DNA of 9,598 nucleotides from Clostridia bacterium (GTDB taxonomy: Bacteria; Bacillota_A; Clostridia; UBA1381): contig JAFZNF010000091.1 in NCBI GenBank assembly GCA_017553025.1, positions 1 through 9,598 on the forward strand. The letters run 5' to 3'. Below the pieces are notes generated by a model that was given only the letters and a program-made list of their open reading frames with translations, did not search any database and was not told the DNA's origin. This document shows, one piece after another, positions 8,455 to 9,598 of the stretch (positions are counted from its first letter, which is position 1; each line of letters begins with the position of its first letter). Made by a program: the position numbers and the translations under genes.

Positions 8455-8710
8455 AATTTGTCTGCTCTTTTGCTAATTCCAAAGCCTTAGCAAGCTGGTC
8501 GGGACAGCTCGTTCCGCGCCCTGCACAGTCGACACCTTTTAAGCGCTTTATAACTTCATCTGCACTCATACCCTCAACCAGTTTTCCTATACCTTGCGTA
8601 TTGCCGTTGCAACCGCGGGTAAAACGGACATTATGCACAATCCCGTCAGTAATTTCAAAATCAATTTGTGATGAACATACACCCCTTGGTGTAAAAGAAA
8701 ACTTGCCCAT
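8453..8710 (-). CDS. TSCPD-domain protein (TIGR03905-type), function unknown
   Basis: The 85-residue protein reads as a stand-alone TSCPD domain, named for the motif seen here at T67-D71. The same domain is found at the C-terminus of some B12-dependent ribonucleotide reductases. Four cysteines, C12 (GVCSS), C34 (RGCNGN), C62 (DCAGRGT) and C69 (TSCPD), are spaced as in the family and could bind metal or act in redox chemistry; that role is inferred. Other family marks are IVHNVRFTRGCNGNTQGIGKLVEG. There is no signal peptide or membrane segment, so it is probably cytoplasmic. The ATG has a clear GGAGG about nine bases upstream on the minus strand. The gene is convergent with atpC and divergent from the exonuclease gene, and looks monocistronic. 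Confidence 0.9.
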   Translation of the reverse strand: MGKFSFTPRGVCSSQIDFEITDGIVHNVRFTRGCNGNTQGIGKLVEGMSADEVIKRLKGVDCAGRGTSCPDQLAKALELAKEQTN

Positions 8711-8737
8711 AATAATTTTCCTCCGATTTTTTTAAAG

Positions 8738-8766
8738 ATTATATCACATATATGTGGAATTTGCAA
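8738..8766 (-). promoter_or_regulatory. Promoter of the TSCPD gene
   Basis: On the minus strand, TTGCAA (8766-8761) and a perfect TATAAT (8743-8738) are 17 bases apart, and TGA just before the -10 makes it an extended -10. The expected transcript start lies about 20 bases before the ATG, just upstream of the GGAGG site. Confidence 0.8.
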
Positions 8767-8768
8767 TA

Positions 8769-8797
8769 TTGACAAGGCTTTTCTTTTGCGGTAAAAT
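8769..8797 (+). promoter_or_regulatory. Promoter of the exonuclease gene
   Basis: A perfect -35 TTGACA (8769-8774) and TAAAAT (8792-8797) are separated by 17 bases. The -35 box lies two bases from the -35 box of the divergent promoter, so the two promoters are back to back and RNA polymerases could compete for the region. Confidence 0.8.
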
Positions 8798-8820
8798 AAT
8801 TAGCGATTGTGAGGGTAAAA

Positions 8821-9429
8821 ATGGATTTTGTAGCGATAGATTTTGAAACGGCAACTTCCTCTTGGACGAGCATATGCAGTATGGGAATTTGTGTTGTCGA
8901 GAATAATAAAATTGTTGAAACAAAGGGTATGCTTTTTAAACCGACGCCTTTTGAATTTAATGAATATAATATAGCAATTCACGGTATAACGCCTCAAATG
9001 GTTTGGGATAAGCCAAGATTTTGCGACTGTTGGGATAAAATAAAGCCGTATCTTGGCGGAAAACTTGTCATAGCACATAATGCGTCTTTTGATGTAGGAG
9101 TGCTAAAGAAAACACTTGACCTTTTCGGGATAGCTGCTCCGACATTTGAATATTTGTGCACAGTAAAGCTGTCACAAAAGGCGTATCCGCAGTTTGAAAG
9201 CCATAAATTAAATGCACTTGGAAAGACTCTTGGAATAAAATTTTCACATCATACTGCTTGCGATGATGCGTATGCGTGTGCGGAGGTGCTTTTGCATATT
9301 ATAAGGGACTTTGGTATAAACTCTAAAGAGGAACTAAGGGACAAATTTGATATAGGAATAGGCAGAATGTATGATGGATATGTTGAGCCGTGCAGGAAAA
9401 ACAGGAAAAAAGCGGGTGCGGTGAAATAA
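8821..9429 (+). CDS. DEDDh 3'-5' exonuclease, DnaQ/polymerase III epsilon-like
   Basis: The 202-residue protein is a stand-alone DnaQ-like 3'-5' exonuclease using two metal ions. Motif I is AIDFETA (D7, E9), motif II is IAHNASFDVGVL (D91), and motif III is HHTACDDAYACAE (H144, D149), so all five catalytic residues are present. The HGIT segment (54-57) is also family-typical. It may trim DNA or RNA; proofreading, repair or RNase T-like roles cannot be separated from sequence. The C-terminal tail (about 185-202) is short and Lys/Arg-rich (CRKNRKKAGAVK), which could aid nucleic acid binding. The BRCT or helicase partners seen in some relatives are absent. ATG 8821 is chosen because GAGGG (8811-8815) lies five bases upstream; GTG 8809 would overlap that site. 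ssrA follows 45 bases after the stop. Confidence 0.9.
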   Translation: MDFVAIDFETATSSWTSICSMGICVVENNKIVETKGMLFKPTPFEFNEYNIAIHGITPQMVWDKPRFCDCWDKIKPYLGGKLVIAHNASFDVGVLKKTLDLFGIAAPTFEYLCTVKLSQKAYPQFESHKLNALGKTLGIKFSHHTACDDAYACAEVLLHIIRDFGINSKEELRDKFDIGIGRMYDGYVEPCRKNRKKAGAVK

Positions 9430-9432
9430 AGA

Positions 9433-9468
9433 TTGATTTTGGGTATAAATTGTGCTAAAATATATAAT
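9433..9468 (+). promoter_or_regulatory. Promoter region of ssrA
   Basis: TTGATT (9433-9438), 17 bases, then TGC plus TAAAAT (9453-9461) form an extended -10 promoter. A second perfect TATAAT (9463-9468) overlaps downstream but has only a weak -35 (TTGGGT at 9439-9444, 18-base spacing). Either gives a short precursor leader ahead of the mature 5' end, which RNase P normally makes. Confidence 0.65.
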
Positions 9469-9474
9469 GTATAT

Positions 9475-9598
9475 GGGGATGCAACGGTTTCGACGGGGAT
9501 ATTGAAACATCAGAAGCGAGTAGTGACGGGAATCACTTAAAAAAGCCCAAATTTTTAAATATAAACGCTAACAATAATTTAGCTTACGCTGCCTAAAA
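9475..9598 (+). ncRNA. ssrA: Transfer-messenger RNA (tmRNA), 5' part
   Basis: The 5' end GGGGATGCAACGGTTTCGACGGGG is the conserved acceptor and T-arm-facing start of one-piece tmRNA. A small hairpin (AGTGA 9522-9526 with TCACT 9533-9537) fits the first helix region before the tag. An A/T-rich leader then precedes the resume codon GCT at 9567, and the tag frame runs to TAA at 9594-9596, encoding ANNNLAYAA. With the alanine from charged tmRNA the appended tag is AANNNLAYAA. tmRNA with SmpB rescues stalled ribosomes and marks the products for proteolysis. The 3' pseudoknots and the tRNA-like 3' end lie beyond the window. Confidence 0.93.

Overview
The window is low-GC, densely packed bacterial DNA. 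It reads as a Clostridia-type Firmicute, probably an anaerobe. The support is extended -10 sigma-A promoters, strong GGAGG ribosome sites, an MreB-cluster style PBP2-to-methylglyoxal synthase junction, a TSCPD-domain (TIGR03905-type) protein, and a one-piece tmRNA with a short Ala-rich tag. The genus cannot be read from the sequence.

Layout. Bases 1-1146 are the 3' part of an elongation penicillin-binding protein (PBP2/MrdA-like). A strong promoter then drives a methylglyoxal synthase homologue (1227-1631) and a small PHP-domain phosphoesterase (1654-2331). Only 24 bases later an F-type ATP synthase operon begins: a (2356-3171), c (3173-3490), b (3506-4000), an enlarged alpha (3990-5714), gamma (5716-6606), beta (6614-8020) and epsilon (8013-8429). 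Genes are 1-7 bases apart or overlap, and the operon ends at a palindromic terminator (8428-8454). That terminator is shared with a convergent minus-strand TSCPD gene (8453-8710). Its promoter lies back to back with the promoter of a DEDDh exonuclease gene (8821-9429). The window closes with the 5' part of ssrA (tmRNA, from about 9475), including its tag reading frame. No stretch over 300 bases lacks a gene.

Main discovery. The operon has no separate delta gene (atpH). The first ~76 residues of the alpha product instead read as the C-terminal, stalk-binding domain of delta, fused in frame to an otherwise complete alpha subunit. The delta N-terminal helical domain, which normally clamps the alpha N-termini, is absent, and there is no room for it because the b gene overlaps the fusion gene. 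If made as read, each F1 would carry three delta C-terminal domains instead of one delta. A strong Shine-Dalgarno-like GGAGGAGG lies inside the fusion just before the alpha part; it may be a relic of the old alpha start or an internal initiation signal.

Other oddities in the same enzyme are an AxAxAxA helix-1 motif and a probable signal peptide in subunit c, and substitutions next to the essential arginine of subunit a. The methylglyoxal synthase homologue has changes at positions normally used for phosphate binding and catalysis.
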